Below, piece by piece: positions 31,375-40,083 of a stretch of DNA of 64,000 nucleotides; positions within the stretch are counted from its first letter, which is position 1; each line of letters begins with the position of its first letter. The position numbers and the translations under genes are program-made. The notes beneath the pieces were generated by a model that did no database searches, was not told where the DNA came from, and was given only the letters and a program-made list of their open reading frames with translations. The stretch is from Azoarcus olearius (GTDB lineage: Bacteria > Pseudomonadota > Gammaproteobacteria > Burkholderiales > Rhodocyclaceae). The stretch covers positions 1-64,000 of the forward strand of contig NZ_CP016210.1 of the NCBI RefSeq assembly GCF_001682385.1, in the 5' to 3' direction.

Positions 31375-32229
31375 TTACCCCGGAAAATCCGTCGACCGCG
31401 ACAGTTCCGCCCACGCCGCCGTCTCCGCATTCACCCGAGCATTCTTCTCCGCGATCGCGCGCAAGGTGTCGCTGCCCAGTGCCAGGCGCAGCGGCGGGCG
31501 TTCGGCATCCACCAGGCGCAACATCGCCTGCGCAAGGCGCACCGGGTCGCCGAGCTGCTTGTGGTTGAGCTGCTTCGCGCCCTCGCGGACCTGGCCGGCG
31601 GTGGCGGCGTAGTCGGGGATGACCTGGGGCGCGACCACCAGCGAGGTCGAGTCGAGGAAATCGGTGCGGAAGTAGCCGGGTTCGACCACGGTGACAGCTA
31701 CGCCGAGCGGCGCGAGTTCGGCGTGCAGCGCTTCGGACAGGCCCTCGACCGCGAACTTGGTCGAGCAATACACGCCGAAGCCCACCGCCGAGCTGTAGCC
31801 GCCGATCGACGAGAAGTTGATCAGGTGGCCGGCGCGCTGGGCACGCATCACCGGCAGCACGGCGCGCGTCACGTTGAGCAGGCCGAACACGTTGGTTTCG
31901 TACATCCGCCGCGTGTCGGCGTCGCTCGATTCCTCGACCGCGCCGAGCAGGCCGTGGCCGGCGTTGTTGATCAGCACGTCGATGCGGCCGAAGCGGCGCA
32001 CCGCGGCCTCGATCGCGGCCTGGGCCTGGGTTTCGACGGTGACGTCGAGCGCCAGCGCGAGCAGGCCGGGATGGTCGCCGAGGCGTTCGCGGACGACATC
32101 GGCATTGCGGCCGGTGGCGACCACGGCGTTGCCGTCATCCAGCGCCGCACGGGCGATCAGGGCGCCGAGACCGCGCGAGGCACCGGTGATGAACCAGACG
32201 CGCTTGAAGGTGGTTTGCTTGGTGTTCAT
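31375..32229 (-). CDS. SDR-family oxidoreductase
   Basis: This 284-residue short-chain dehydrogenase/reductase has the NAD(P) motif TGASRGLG near residue 16, NNAG near 90 and the catalytic YCSTK near 156, preceded by SS near 142. The extended C-terminus (about 190-284) matches the subgroup with REGAKQ-type segments. The basic residue R19 in the glycine motif suggests NADPH use. The substrate cannot be told. It is divergent from a LysR regulator across 117 bp, so that regulator probably controls it. Confidence 0.88.
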   Translation of the reverse strand: MNTKQTTFKRVWFITGASRGLGALIARAALDDGNAVVATGRNADVVRERLGDHPGLLALALDVTVETQAQAAIEAAVRRFGRIDVLINNAGHGLLGAVEESSDADTRRMYETNVFGLLNVTRAVLPVMRAQRAGHLINFSSIGGYSSAVGFGVYCSTKFAVEGLSEALHAELAPLGVAVTVVEPGYFRTDFLDSTSLVVAPQVIPDYAATAGQVREGAKQLNHKQLGDPVRLAQAMLRLVDAERPPLRLALGSDTLRAIAEKNARVNAETAAWAELSRSTDFPG

Positions 32230-32346
32230 GGCCTTGCTCCTTGGTGTGTGTAGAAGGTGAGCGAAGCTTAGGCCGGGCGATAAGCAAGAAATAGATGGCT
32301 ATCGCTGTACTATTCATCAACTGAAATTTGCTAATCGAGTCCACCG

Positions 32347-33294
32347 ATGAACGAAGTGCGTGCGCTCTCGCTGTTCGTCCGCGCCGCCACGCTCGGCAGC
32401 CTGCGGCGGGCGGCGATCGACCAGGGCATCTCGCCGCAGGCCGCCAGCCACGCGGTGATGCAGCTGGAGAAGTCGCTCGGCGTGCGGCTGTTCCACCGCA
32501 CCACCCGCCGGCTGAGCCTGACCGAGGACGGCCGCATGCTGTTCGAGCGCAGTTCGCCGGCGCTCGACGTGCTGTTCGCGGCGATCGAGGATGTGCGCAA
32601 GGCGCGCGACGACGTCGGCGGCCTGCTGACCATCAGCGCGCCCACGGCGCTCGGCCGCACGATGCTGTGGCCGCTGATCGTCGAGTTCGCCCGGCTGCAT
32701 CCCGAGATCCGCGTCGATGCGCATTTCGACGACCACCTCACCGACCTCGTCGCCGAGCGCGCCGACGTCGGCTTCCGGGGTGGCGCCTCGCCCGCCGAAG
32801 GCACCATCGCCCGCCGCCTGCTGCCGATCCAGCTGATCGTCTGCGCCGCGCCGGACTACCTGGCACGCCACGGTGCGCCGCGCACCATCGACGATCTGGT
32901 CCATCACCGCTGCAGCGGCTACCGCCAGGCCAATACCGGCAAGCTCGCGCCGTGGGAATTCCTCGTCGATGGCGAGACCATCCGCCGCGACGTGCCGGCA
33001 GTGCTGAGCTGCAACGATGTCGACGCCGAAGTCGACGCGGTGTTGTCCGGCAACGCGATCGGCCAGCTCGCCAGCTTCTCGGCGGTCACCCACATCCGCG
33101 CGGGACGGCTGGTGCCGCTGCTGGTCCGTCATGTCGCCGAACGCGACGGCATCCACCTCTACTACCGCCGCCGCAGCGAGCAGCCGCGCCGCACGCGCGC
33201 CTTCATCGATTTCATCGTCGGCCGCCTCGCCGACCACCCGGATTTCCACCTCGGCCGCGAGGAACTCGAACGGCTGGTCGCCGAACAGTCCTGA
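32347..33294 (+). CDS. LysR-family transcriptional regulator
   Basis: The 315-residue protein has an N-terminal winged helix-turn-helix (SLRRAAIDQGISPQAASHAV near 18-37, then RLFHRTTRRLSLTEDG) and a C-terminal periplasmic-binding-like effector domain (about 90-290). Such regulators usually activate the neighbouring divergent gene, here the SDR at 31375-32229. The effector is unknown. Confidence 0.92.
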   Translation: MNEVRALSLFVRAATLGSLRRAAIDQGISPQAASHAVMQLEKSLGVRLFHRTTRRLSLTEDGRMLFERSSPALDVLFAAIEDVRKARDDVGGLLTISAPTALGRTMLWPLIVEFARLHPEIRVDAHFDDHLTDLVAERADVGFRGGASPAEGTIARRLLPIQLIVCAAPDYLARHGAPRTIDDLVHHRCSGYRQANTGKLAPWEFLVDGETIRRDVPAVLSCNDVDAEVDAVLSGNAIGQLASFSAVTHIRAGRLVPLLVRHVAERDGIHLYYRRRSEQPRRTRAFIDFIVGRLADHPDFHLGREELERLVAEQS

Positions 33295-33372
33295 GCGCGG
33301 CTGCGCGCGACCACCGGCGACAAACGCCGCGCGGTCACGGCATCATCCGGTTTTGCCCCTCGTCTCCCGCCA

Positions 33373-34020
33373 GTGATGCCGCAGCTCACCCCCACCCTGC
33401 TCTACACCGACGACAGCCTCATCGTCGCCGACAAGCCCGCCGGCCTGCTGTCGGTGCCGGCCGGCGGCGAGGACCGCCAGGACTGCCTCGCGCTGCGCGT
33501 GCAGGCGCAGTTCGACGATGCCCTCATCGTGCATCGGCTGGACGCCGCCACCTCCGGCCTGGTGCTGCTGGCGCGCGGCATGGAGATGTTGCGGCGGATG
33601 AGCCTCGCCTTCGAGCAGCGGGTGGTGGGCAAGCGCTATGTGGCGCTGGTGCACGGCCATGTCGCGCAGGACGAAGGCGAGATTGCGCTGCCGCTGGCGG
33701 CCGATCCGCTGAACCGGCCGCGGCAGATCGTGGATGCGGCGCGCGGCCGCCCGGCGCTGACGCGCTATCGGGTACTGGAACGCAGCGGGGCGGGCGACGC
33801 GGCGGTGACGCGGCTGGAGCTGAAGCCGATGACCGGCCGCTCGCACCAGCTGCGGGTGCATCTGATGGCTATCGGCCATCCCATCGTCGGCGATCCGCTG
33901 TATGCCCCGCCGGAAAGCGCGGCGGCGCACCCGCGCATGTTCCTGCATGCGGCCGGCATCGCCTTCATCCACCCGGACCGCCGGGTGCCGATGCAGTTCG
34001 ACAGCCCGGTGCCGTTCTGA
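33373..34020 (+). CDS. RluA-family pseudouridine synthase
   Basis: The protein isomerises uridine to pseudouridine in RNA. The 215-residue product has the catalytic Asp motif HRLDAATSGLVLLAR near residue 55, KRYVALVHG near 94, and the end motifs GRSHQLRVHL and GDPLYAP. There is no S4 domain. The length and lack of S4 match the RluA subgroup, which modifies 23S rRNA U746 and tRNA U32, but the exact target cannot be told from sequence. The start is at GTG 33373 or the ATG that follows at 33376. Confidence 0.88.
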   Translation: MMPQLTPTLLYTDDSLIVADKPAGLLSVPAGGEDRQDCLALRVQAQFDDALIVHRLDAATSGLVLLARGMEMLRRMSLAFEQRVVGKRYVALVHGHVAQDEGEIALPLAADPLNRPRQIVDAARGRPALTRYRVLERSGAGDAAVTRLELKPMTGRSHQLRVHLMAIGHPIVGDPLYAPPESAAAHPRMFLHAAGIAFIHPDRRVPMQFDSPVPF

Positions 34021-34065
34021 ACCCGCACCCGGCGGGGCAGGCGCGTCGAAACCCGCATCGCGCGC

Positions 34066-34095
34066 GAACGCCTTTCGACAGGCTCAAGGCGAACG
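34066..34095. repeat. Short dispersed palindromic repeat
   Basis: The sequence GCCTTTCGACAGGCTCAAGG followed by CGAACGG can fold (GCCTT with AAGGC). It matches a repeat commonly found between genes in betaproteobacteria, with the core TTCGACAGGCTCA. It lies after the pseudouridine synthase gene. Confidence 0.5.
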
Positions 34096-34153
34096 GTGAG
34101 GAACGCGGGCAGGCGCCCAGGCCCCAGCGGGAAGGGCGCTGAACAGACGCCGC

Positions 34154-34711
34154 TTAGGCCTCGACCCCGAGCTTCTCCAGCAGCAGCGGCTTCACCTTCG
34201 CCACCCAGGTGTCGATGCGCTCGTTGGTGTACATCCCTTGGGTACGCTCGTCGATCACCAGCCCGACGAAGCGGCCGTCCTTCACCGCGGCGGACTGCTG
34301 GAAGGTGTAGCCGTCGGTGGGCCAGTCGTCGCCGACGATCTCGGCGCCGTAGCCCTTGAAGATTTCGTAGATGCGCATCAGCGAGCTGCAGAAGCGCTCC
34401 GAATAACGCTCCTGCGCGCCCAGCCCGAACAGCGCGATGCGCTTGCCGCTGAAGTCGGGCTTGTCCATCTTCACCAGGAATTCCGCCCAGTTCGGCTCCA
34501 GGCAACCCGCGCTGAGGCCCGGCACTTCCTCGATGCCGTAGCTCGGCGTGCCGAGGATCAGGACGTCGTACTTCAGCATGTCCGCCGGTTCGATGCGGTT
34601 CACATTCACCGGCTTGTCGGCGATCTCGTCGCCCAGCTTCTTGTGGATCTTCTTCGCGATGAGGCGGGTGGTACCGGTTTCGGTGCCGAAAAACATGCCG
34701 ATCTTGTTCAT
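34154..34711 (-). CDS. Flavodoxin (NifF/FldA type)
   Basis: This FMN-binding electron carrier has 185 residues, the long-chain size. It starts MNKIGMFFGTETGTTRLIAKKI, where GTETGTT binds the FMN phosphate. LILGTPSYGIEEVPG near 55 and LFGLGAQERYSERFCSSL near 95 are flavin-contact loops. ATG 34711 is used because this is where the family begins. Flavodoxins of this type donate electrons to nitrogenase or biosynthetic enzymes; no nif genes are in view. Confidence 0.9.
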   Translation of the reverse strand: MNKIGMFFGTETGTTRLIAKKIHKKLGDEIADKPVNVNRIEPADMLKYDVLILGTPSYGIEEVPGLSAGCLEPNWAEFLVKMDKPDFSGKRIALFGLGAQERYSERFCSSLMRIYEIFKGYGAEIVGDDWPTDGYTFQQSAAVKDGRFVGLVIDERTQGMYTNERIDTWVAKVKPLLLEKLGVEA

Positions 34712-34970
34712 GGTCTGTACCTGGGATGAGTGAATCTTCAAGGCCGCACCGGCGCCGTGGCGCTCAGACGCGGCGCCCGGCGCGGTCAGGTTTCCGCCGG
34801 TGGAGGACGGTTGCGCGCGCGCCCGGAACGGCGAGGTCCTGCCGCTCCGCGAGGGCGCTCCGTCGCACCTCCGACGCTGGTGCCCGCATTGTCGTCAGCC
34901 ATACAGGGCATTGCGGCCCTTCGGTGGAGCGTGCGCTGTGGCAGCCTGCGGTCATCGGCGCTACAGCGGG

Positions 34971-34994
34971 CGCTGGCCGTCGACGGCCAGCGCG
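34971..34994. other. Perfect 24-bp palindrome in the gap between flavodoxin and MOSC genes
   Basis: GCGCTGGCCGTC is followed directly by its reverse complement. It lies 122 bp beyond the stop of the MOSC gene (minus strand) in an otherwise empty 374-bp gap (34742-35115). It may end MOSC transcripts, although no T-run follows. I see no gene in this gap. Confidence 0.5.
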
Positions 34995-35115
34995 CCGCAG
35001 CCGCAACGCGCGCTCACATCACCACGGGGGATCAAGCAAGGTATGTACCGAGCGCCGCTACACGAAGAAAAGATGGCCGCAGGAGGCGCGGCGCGACCAC
35101 GTCGGCAGCCGGGGG

Positions 35116-35646
35116 TCAGCTCGCGGCCGCCCCCAGCAAGCAACGCACCGCGTCGCCGACGCGCAGCGGCCCGCCCACCAGCACGCGGGCGGTCATGCCG
35201 CCGTGGCCGCGCATGGCGTTATAAGCGCCGGGGCCCAGCACCGCTTCCATGCGCGAACAGGGATCACAGGGGCCGGTGACCTCCAGCACCACCTCGCCGA
35301 TGCGCAGCACCAGCGCTTGATCGTCGAACAAGGAACGCGCGGCGTGCAGGTTGATCCCGGATACCACCAGATTGCGCCGCAGCAGCGCCGGATCGAGTGC
35401 GTCCCGTCCCACGAGCGCGGCGATCACCGGCAGGTGTTCGGCCTGGATCAGCGTGACCTGGCGCTTGCCGCCTCCCCGCCCGCCACTCGTCCGGTGGTCA
35501 CCCGCGAGGCCACGCCCGGCGATCGCTTCGGCCGCTTCCGCGCGCACCACCTCGCCGCGCCGCGCGCTGCGCAGCAGCACCGCATCGAGCCGCCCAGCGC
35601 GCGGAAACCGCGCCGTCAGGGCGCGCAGGTCATCGTCCGCGTCCAC
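35116..35646 (-). CDS. MOSC-domain protein
   Basis: MOSC domains occur in molybdenum cofactor sulfurases and related sulfur carriers. The 176-residue product has the family's [33 protein letters not shown] and [14 protein letters not shown], where the Cys pair near 131-134 is the likely sulfur site. The molybdenum hydroxylase cluster at 39.6-43.9 kb needs a sulfurated cofactor, so a link is possible but unproven. It lies 3 bp after the membrane protein gene 35650-36000 on the same strand. Confidence 0.85.
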   Translation of the reverse strand: MDADDDLRALTARFPRAGRLDAVLLRSARRGEVVRAEAAEAIAGRGLAGDHRTSGGRGGGKRQVTLIQAEHLPVIAALVGRDALDPALLRRNLVVSGINLHAARSLFDDQALVLRIGEVVLEVTGPCDPCSRMEAVLGPGAYNAMRGHGGMTARVLVGGPLRVGDAVRCLLGAAAS

Positions 35647-35649
35647 CGC

Positions 35650-36000
35650 TCAGCGCCTGTCCTCGTCGCCGGGCCGGATCTCGCGGATCACCTCCCCTTC
35701 CAGGACGAGGCCGCTCGCGCCGGATGACCCCTGCTGCTGACGCTGCTGCCAGGCTTGCGCCTCGGCCATGCGCTCGGCCATCGCCTTGCGCGCGGCGCGG
35801 GTCTTCCACCACAGGTAGCCCCACAACACCGCGCCGGCGGTCAGCACCACCGCGAACAGCACCACCGACGCCATCATCGCCAGCACGAACAGCGCGGCGG
35901 CGACCACAATTGCCAGCGCCTTCTTCAGCCCCCCGGCGGGACGGGCGGAGGGCGGGGGAAGGCTGCCGGGGCCGGCGGCCGGATCTCGGTCGAATTGCAT
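35650..36000 (-). CDS. Small membrane protein of unknown function
   Basis: The 116-residue protein has a proline/glycine-rich start, a hydrophobic stretch from about 27 to 61 that could cross the membrane once or twice, and a charged Gln/Glu/Arg-rich tail. ATG 36000 is preceded by AGGAG. It sits between the TerB-like gene (36027-36500, upstream on its strand) and the MOSC gene, with short gaps, so the three may be one operon. Confidence 0.7.
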   Translation of the reverse strand: MQFDRDPAAGPGSLPPPSARPAGGLKKALAIVVAAALFVLAMMASVVLFAVVLTAGAVLWGYLWWKTRAARKAMAERMAEAQAWQQRQQQGSSGASGLVLEGEVIREIRPGDEDRR

Positions 36001-36026
36001 GGTTCTCCTGCTGCGGCCGGGGCCGC

Positions 36027-36500
36027 TCACGGGCTGGGATCAAGCGACGGGGCGGTGGCCCGCGCCCGTTGCTTGGCGGCGACGAATTCGCCGCGTGGAA
36101 TGTAGAGCAGGTCGCCCAGCTTGAGCATCAGCTGGTTCTCGAAATGGCTCAGCGCCCCGTCGGCGAACGCCACCTGCCACAGATGCTCCACCATCCGCAG
36201 CTTCTGCTCCGGGCTGAAACCCTTGTTGAGCTGCGAGGTGAAGGCGTAGAAATCCGGCGCGTCGTCGGCAGTGGCCTCGGCCAGTTCCAGCAGGCGGGCC
36301 ACTTCGTCCTCGCCCAGGCCGAACTTGTTGCGCAGCGCGCCGATCACCGCTTCGCGCTCGACCGCGCCGCTCACCGCGTCGGCCCGCATCACCTCCACCA
36401 GCAGCACCGCGGCGGCAAGCTGCAGCCGGTGCTCGGTGGCGGGCGCGCTGTCGTCAGGCGCGGCGAAGCTGGCAAAGAGTTCCTTCAGGGTACGAAGCAT
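36027..36500 (-). CDS. TerB-like (tellurite-resistance/DUF533-type) protein
   Basis: The 157-residue all-helical protein matches the TerB fold: HRLQLAAAVLLVEVMRAD with an acidic residue in helix 1, then FSPEQKLRMVEHLWQVAFADG near 110 and the typical LL..PRGEF end. TerB proteins are cytoplasmic, bind metal and are linked to stress responses; a specific role here is unknown. It is the first gene of a probable operon with the membrane protein and MOSC genes. Confidence 0.85.
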   Translation of the reverse strand: MLRTLKELFASFAAPDDSAPATEHRLQLAAAVLLVEVMRADAVSGAVEREAVIGALRNKFGLGEDEVARLLELAEATADDAPDFYAFTSQLNKGFSPEQKLRMVEHLWQVAFADGALSHFENQLMLKLGDLLYIPRGEFVAAKQRARATAPSLDPSP

Positions 36501-36624
36501 CGGGACGGAGACCAGGCGGTGACGTAAGGCTTGCGATTAGGGCGGTGCGCCGCGCCCGGAGTTCCCGCCGCGCGCCATCGCCTCCAGATGGGGGCGATGG
36601 CGCCCACTTCAAGCGCGGCGAGGC

Positions 36625-37206
36625 TCAGGGCGTGATAGTGGTGCCCAGCACCTGCAGGAACTTCGCCAGCCAGTCCGGGTGGGCGGGCCAGGCCGGCGCG
36701 GTGACCAGTTTTCCATCCACCCGGGCCTTGTCGACCGGGATCTCCGCATACTCGCCGCCGGCCGCCTTCACCTCCGGCGCGCACGCCGGGTAGGCGCTGC
36801 AGGTGCGCCCCTTCAATACGCCCGCCGCGGCCAGCACCTGGGCGCCATGACAGATCGCCGCTACCGGCTTGTCGGCGGCAAAGAAGTGCTGCACGGCGGC
36901 GATCACCTTGGGATTGAGGCGCAGGTATTCCGGCGCGCGCCCGCCCGGGATCACCAGCGCGTCGTAATCCTCGGCGCGCAGGCTGTCGAACTCGGCATTG
37001 AGCGTGAAGTTGTGGCCCGGCTTCTCGCTATAGGTCTGGTCGCCTTCGAAATCGTGGATCGCGGTGCGCACCTGCTCGCCGGCCTTTTTGCCGGGGCAGG
37101 CCGCATGCACCGTGTGGCCGGCCATCAGCAGGGCCTGGAAGGGCACCATGGTCTCGTAGTCCTCGGTGTAGTCGCCGGTGATCATCAGGATCTTCTTCGC
37201 CGCCAT
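36625..37206 (-). CDS. DJ-1/PfpI-family protein
   Basis: The 193-residue protein has the glutaminase-like fold of this family, with the nucleophile elbow [13 protein letters not shown] (Cys near 107) and [12 protein letters not shown] near 73. It probably acts as a glyoxalase/deglycase-type stress protein or a protease-like chaperone; the exact activity cannot be told. It is transcribed alone, divergently from the ABC substrate-binding gene. Confidence 0.88.
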   Translation of the reverse strand: MAAKKILMITGDYTEDYETMVPFQALLMAGHTVHAACPGKKAGEQVRTAIHDFEGDQTYSEKPGHNFTLNAEFDSLRAEDYDALVIPGGRAPEYLRLNPKVIAAVQHFFAADKPVAAICHGAQVLAAAGVLKGRTCSAYPACAPEVKAAGGEYAEIPVDKARVDGKLVTAPAWPAHPDWLAKFLQVLGTTITP

Positions 37207-37407
37207 CGTCGTCTCCTTGCGCAGGGTTGGGAAAAACCTGGCCTCAGTCTAGACAGCGCACGGCCCCGCCACCAGAACACGCGCGCCGCTGCGCGCGGCA
37301 CGGTTTGCGGTATGCTGCCGGCACAAAAACGAGCCGGGCCGGCAGCGCAGCCGCAACAAGGTCACGGCATCGACAAACAACACCAGGATTTTCTGGAGGA
37401 GAACACG

Positions 37408-38547
37408 ATGATCGGACGGCGTTCGTTCGCCCTTGCCCTGTGCTGCGCGCTCGTCGCGGCGCTTTCTTTCCACACCCTCCCCGCGCGCGCCGAACCCGGC
37501 GCCATCACCGTGGGCCAGTCCATCGTGCTGAGCGGCCCGCAGGCAGCCAACGGCCTGCTCTACGCACGCGGCATCAAGCTCCAGCTCGATGCGGTCAATG
37601 CCGCGGGCGGCGTCAACGGCAAGCCGGTGCGACTGGTGACGCTGGATGACGGCTACGACCCCGAACGCTGCAAGGAAAACACCCGCCGCCTGATCGCGCA
37701 GGACAAAGTCGTGGCGCTGTTCGGCTACACCGGCACCGGCCCCACCGCCGCCTGTGCGCCGCTGGCCGAGGCCGCGCGAGTGCCGCTGCTGGCGCCGCTC
37801 ACGGGCGCGCCCGAACTGCGCGAGGACACCGCGCGCTACCTGTTCCACACCCGCGCCAGCTATCTGGACGAGATGCGCAAGATGGTCGAATACCTCACCA
37901 CGGTGGGCGTGCGCGACATCGCCGTGGTGTACCAGGACGACGGCTTCGGCCGCTCCGGATTGCGCAGCGCCGAAACCGTGCTCGCCGCTTACCAGCTCAA
38001 GCCCGCCGCAGTGGGCAGCATTCCGCCGCAAACCTACGATCCCGCCCAGGCCGTGGCCGCGCTCGGCTCGCGCGCGCCGGGCGCGGTGATCCTAGCCACC
38101 GCGGGGCAGGCCTCGGTCAACTTCATCCGCGCCTACCTCAAAAGCGGCAAGCGCACCCAGTTCTTCGGCCTCTCGGTGGTCAGCAGCAACCAGTTGCTGA
38201 AGGAACTCGGGCAGGACACCGACGGCGTGGTGATTTCCCAGGTGGTGCCCTCGCCGTGGTCGCAAAGCACCCAGGTCGTGCGCGACTTCCAGCGCGACGC
38301 CGCGGCGGCCAAGGACGTGGAGGTGAACCACACCACGCTCGAAGGCTACATCGCCGCGCGCGTGCTGGTCGAAGGCCTGCGCCGCGCCGGGCCCGACCCC
38401 AGCCCGGAAAAGCTGACCCAGGCGCTGGAGAACCTGCACAGCCTCAACCTCGGCGGCTACGAGGTCGGCTTCGGCCCCGGCCGCCGCGCCGGCTCGCGCT
38501 ACGTCGATCTCTCGCTGGTGCGCGGCAGCGGCCGCTACGTGCAGTAG
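37408..38547 (+). CDS. ABC transporter substrate-binding protein (branched-chain amino acid type)
   Basis: This periplasmic receptor has 379 residues, a signal peptide (MIGRRSFALALCCALVAALS, cleavage probably after ARA near 28) and the LivJ-type fold: ITVGQSIVLSGPQAANG, GVNGKPVRLVTLDDGYDP and FGYTGTGPTAA. GGAGGAG precedes the ATG. No permease or ATPase genes are adjacent, so it is an orphan receptor that may serve a remote transporter or a sensor. The ligand is unknown. Confidence 0.88.
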   Translation: MIGRRSFALALCCALVAALSFHTLPARAEPGAITVGQSIVLSGPQAANGLLYARGIKLQLDAVNAAGGVNGKPVRLVTLDDGYDPERCKENTRRLIAQDKVVALFGYTGTGPTAACAPLAEAARVPLLAPLTGAPELREDTARYLFHTRASYLDEMRKMVEYLTTVGVRDIAVVYQDDGFGRSGLRSAETVLAAYQLKPAAVGSIPPQTYDPAQAVAALGSRAPGAVILATAGQASVNFIRAYLKSGKRTQFFGLSVVSSNQLLKELGQDTDGVVISQVVPSPWSQSTQVVRDFQRDAAAAKDVEVNHTTLEGYIAARVLVEGLRRAGPDPSPEKLTQALENLHSLNLGGYEVGFGPGRRAGSRYVDLSLVRGSGRYVQ

Positions 38548-38548
38548 T

Positions 38549-39454
38549 TCAGGCTGGCGCGTTCATCGCGCGGAAGAAATCGATGAACACCCGCAGCCGC
38601 GCCGGCATCTGGGCGCGGCTGGGGAAGTACAGGTGGGCGACCGGCATCGGCCAGGCGTACTCCGCCAGCACCTCGCGCAGGCGGCCGGCGGCAAGGTCGT
38701 CCTGCACCATGGATTCCACCACCTGCGAGATGCCCAGGCCGCGGCGCAGCAGGTCGAGTTCGGCATCGGCATCGTTCACCGTAAAGCGGCCGCGGACCTC
38801 GAGTTCGAAGTCGCCGTCATCCTGCCGGAACAGCCAGCGCGCGTTGCGCCCGCTGGTCGGGAAGCGGAAACGGATGCAGTCGTGCTCGGCGAGGTCGGCC
38901 GGCTGCAAGGGCACCGGATGGCGCGCGAAATACGCCGGCGCCGCGGCGACGATCAGGCGCTGCGGACGCCCGAGCGGGATCGCCACCATGTCGCCGGCGA
39001 TGTTGTCCGCCATCCGCAGGCCGATGTCGAAGCGGTCCGCGACCAGATCGGCCAGCTTGTCATCGAGCGAGAACTCGATCCCCACCTCCGGGTAGCGCCG
39101 CGCGAACTCATCCACATGGGGCGCGAAATACAGCGCAAAAGCGAGCCGCGGCAACGTGATCCGCACCGTGCCCGAGGGCTGCTCGCGCGCATGGTCCACC
39201 GATGCGAGCGCGCCGCCGAGTTCGGCCAGCCCGCGCCGCACGCCGTCGAGCAGGCGCGCGCCCTCTTCAGTGAGACCGACGTGGCGCGTGGTGCGCGCCA
39301 GCAGGCGCAGCCCCAACCTGCGCTCCAGCGTGCTCACCGATTGCGACAGCGCCGACGCCGACAAGCCCAGTTCCGCCGCCGCGCGACTGAAACTGGCGTG
39401 GCGCGCAACGCATTCGAAAGCCGCAAGCGCGGGTAATAGCGAAGGCTCGATCAT
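38549..39454 (-). CDS. LysR-family regulator divergent from the molybdenum hydroxylase cluster
   Basis: The 301-residue protein has the LysR helix-turn-helix (SFSRAAAELGLSASALSQSV near 21-40, then RLLARTTRHVGLTEEGARLL) and an effector-binding domain. It is divergent from the 2Fe-2S/molybdopterin genes, with 160 bp between them, and probably controls them. The gap has the repeated element GACGC/GCGTC, which could be part of its operator. Confidence 0.92.
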   Translation of the reverse strand: MIEPSLLPALAAFECVARHASFSRAAAELGLSASALSQSVSTLERRLGLRLLARTTRHVGLTEEGARLLDGVRRGLAELGGALASVDHAREQPSGTVRITLPRLAFALYFAPHVDEFARRYPEVGIEFSLDDKLADLVADRFDIGLRMADNIAGDMVAIPLGRPQRLIVAAAPAYFARHPVPLQPADLAEHDCIRFRFPTSGRNARWLFRQDDGDFELEVRGRFTVNDADAELDLLRRGLGISQVVESMVQDDLAAGRLREVLAEYAWPMPVAHLYFPSRAQMPARLRVFIDFFRAMNAPA

Positions 39455-39614
39455 TAAGCAGTACTTAAAGACGCATGCAGGATTGCGGCGTCGATCTTAA
39501 AAGAATCCGCGTCTAAGCTGAACGTCATTTCAGTGCGGCAGCCATGACGACCGCACACACCCCCGGCCCCAACCGAATCCGAACGACCCCCGTCCCAATC
39601 TCCAGGAGACGCCG

Positions 39615-40073
39615 ATGACCCGCTTCACCCTCAACGGCAAGCCGGTGGAAACCGCCTTGCCCGACGACACCCCGCTGCTGTGGGTCCTGCGCGACGGACT
39701 CGACCAGACCGGCACCAAGTTCGGCTGCGGCATGGGCCTGTGCGGCGCCTGCACCGTGCATCTGGACGGCCAGCCGATCCGCTCCTGTTCCACGCCGCTG
39801 TCGGCCGCCGCCGGCAAGAAGATCACCACCATCGAGGGCGTCGGCAAGGCCCGCGTCGGCGCCGCGGTGCAGAAGGCGTGGCAGAAGCTCGACGTGGTGC
39901 AGTGCGGTTACTGCCAGTCGGGCCAGATCATGTCCGCCACCGCGCTGCTCACCGCCAACCCCAAGCCCACCGACGCCGACATCGACGCCGCGATGGGCGG
40001 AAACATCTGCCGCTGCGCCACCTATGTGCGCATCCGCGCCGCCATCCACGAAGCCGCCAAGAGCCTGGCGTAA
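39615..40073 (+). CDS. 2Fe-2S subunit of a molybdenum hydroxylase (isoquinoline 1-oxidoreductase alpha type)
   Basis: This small electron-transfer subunit has 152 residues. The plant-type cluster ligands are in [21 protein letters not shown] near 40-60, and the second cluster in [11 protein letters not shown] near 100 and [13 protein letters not shown] near 135. It passes electrons from the molybdenum site to an acceptor. The molybdopterin subunit gene follows after 10 bp. Subunits of this two-gene type (IorAB-like) lack a separate FAD subunit, and none is seen here. Confidence 0.93.
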   Translation: MTRFTLNGKPVETALPDDTPLLWVLRDGLDQTGTKFGCGMGLCGACTVHLDGQPIRSCSTPLSAAAGKKITTIEGVGKARVGAAVQKAWQKLDVVQCGYCQSGQIMSATALLTANPKPTDADIDAAMGGNICRCATYVRIRAAIHEAAKSLA

Positions 40074-40083
40074 GGAGCGCACG

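Noticed and set aside
34726-35727. Open frame of 333 residues on the plus strand over the flavodoxin-MOSC gap and MOSC gene
   Set aside because: It is Arg/Ala/His low-complexity, has no domain, and the MOSC gene on the other strand accounts for the region.
39544-39618. 24-residue leader peptide frame overlapping the start of the 2Fe-2S subunit gene
   Set aside because: It has no convincing ribosome binding site or conserved content, and is probably part of the untranslated promoter region.
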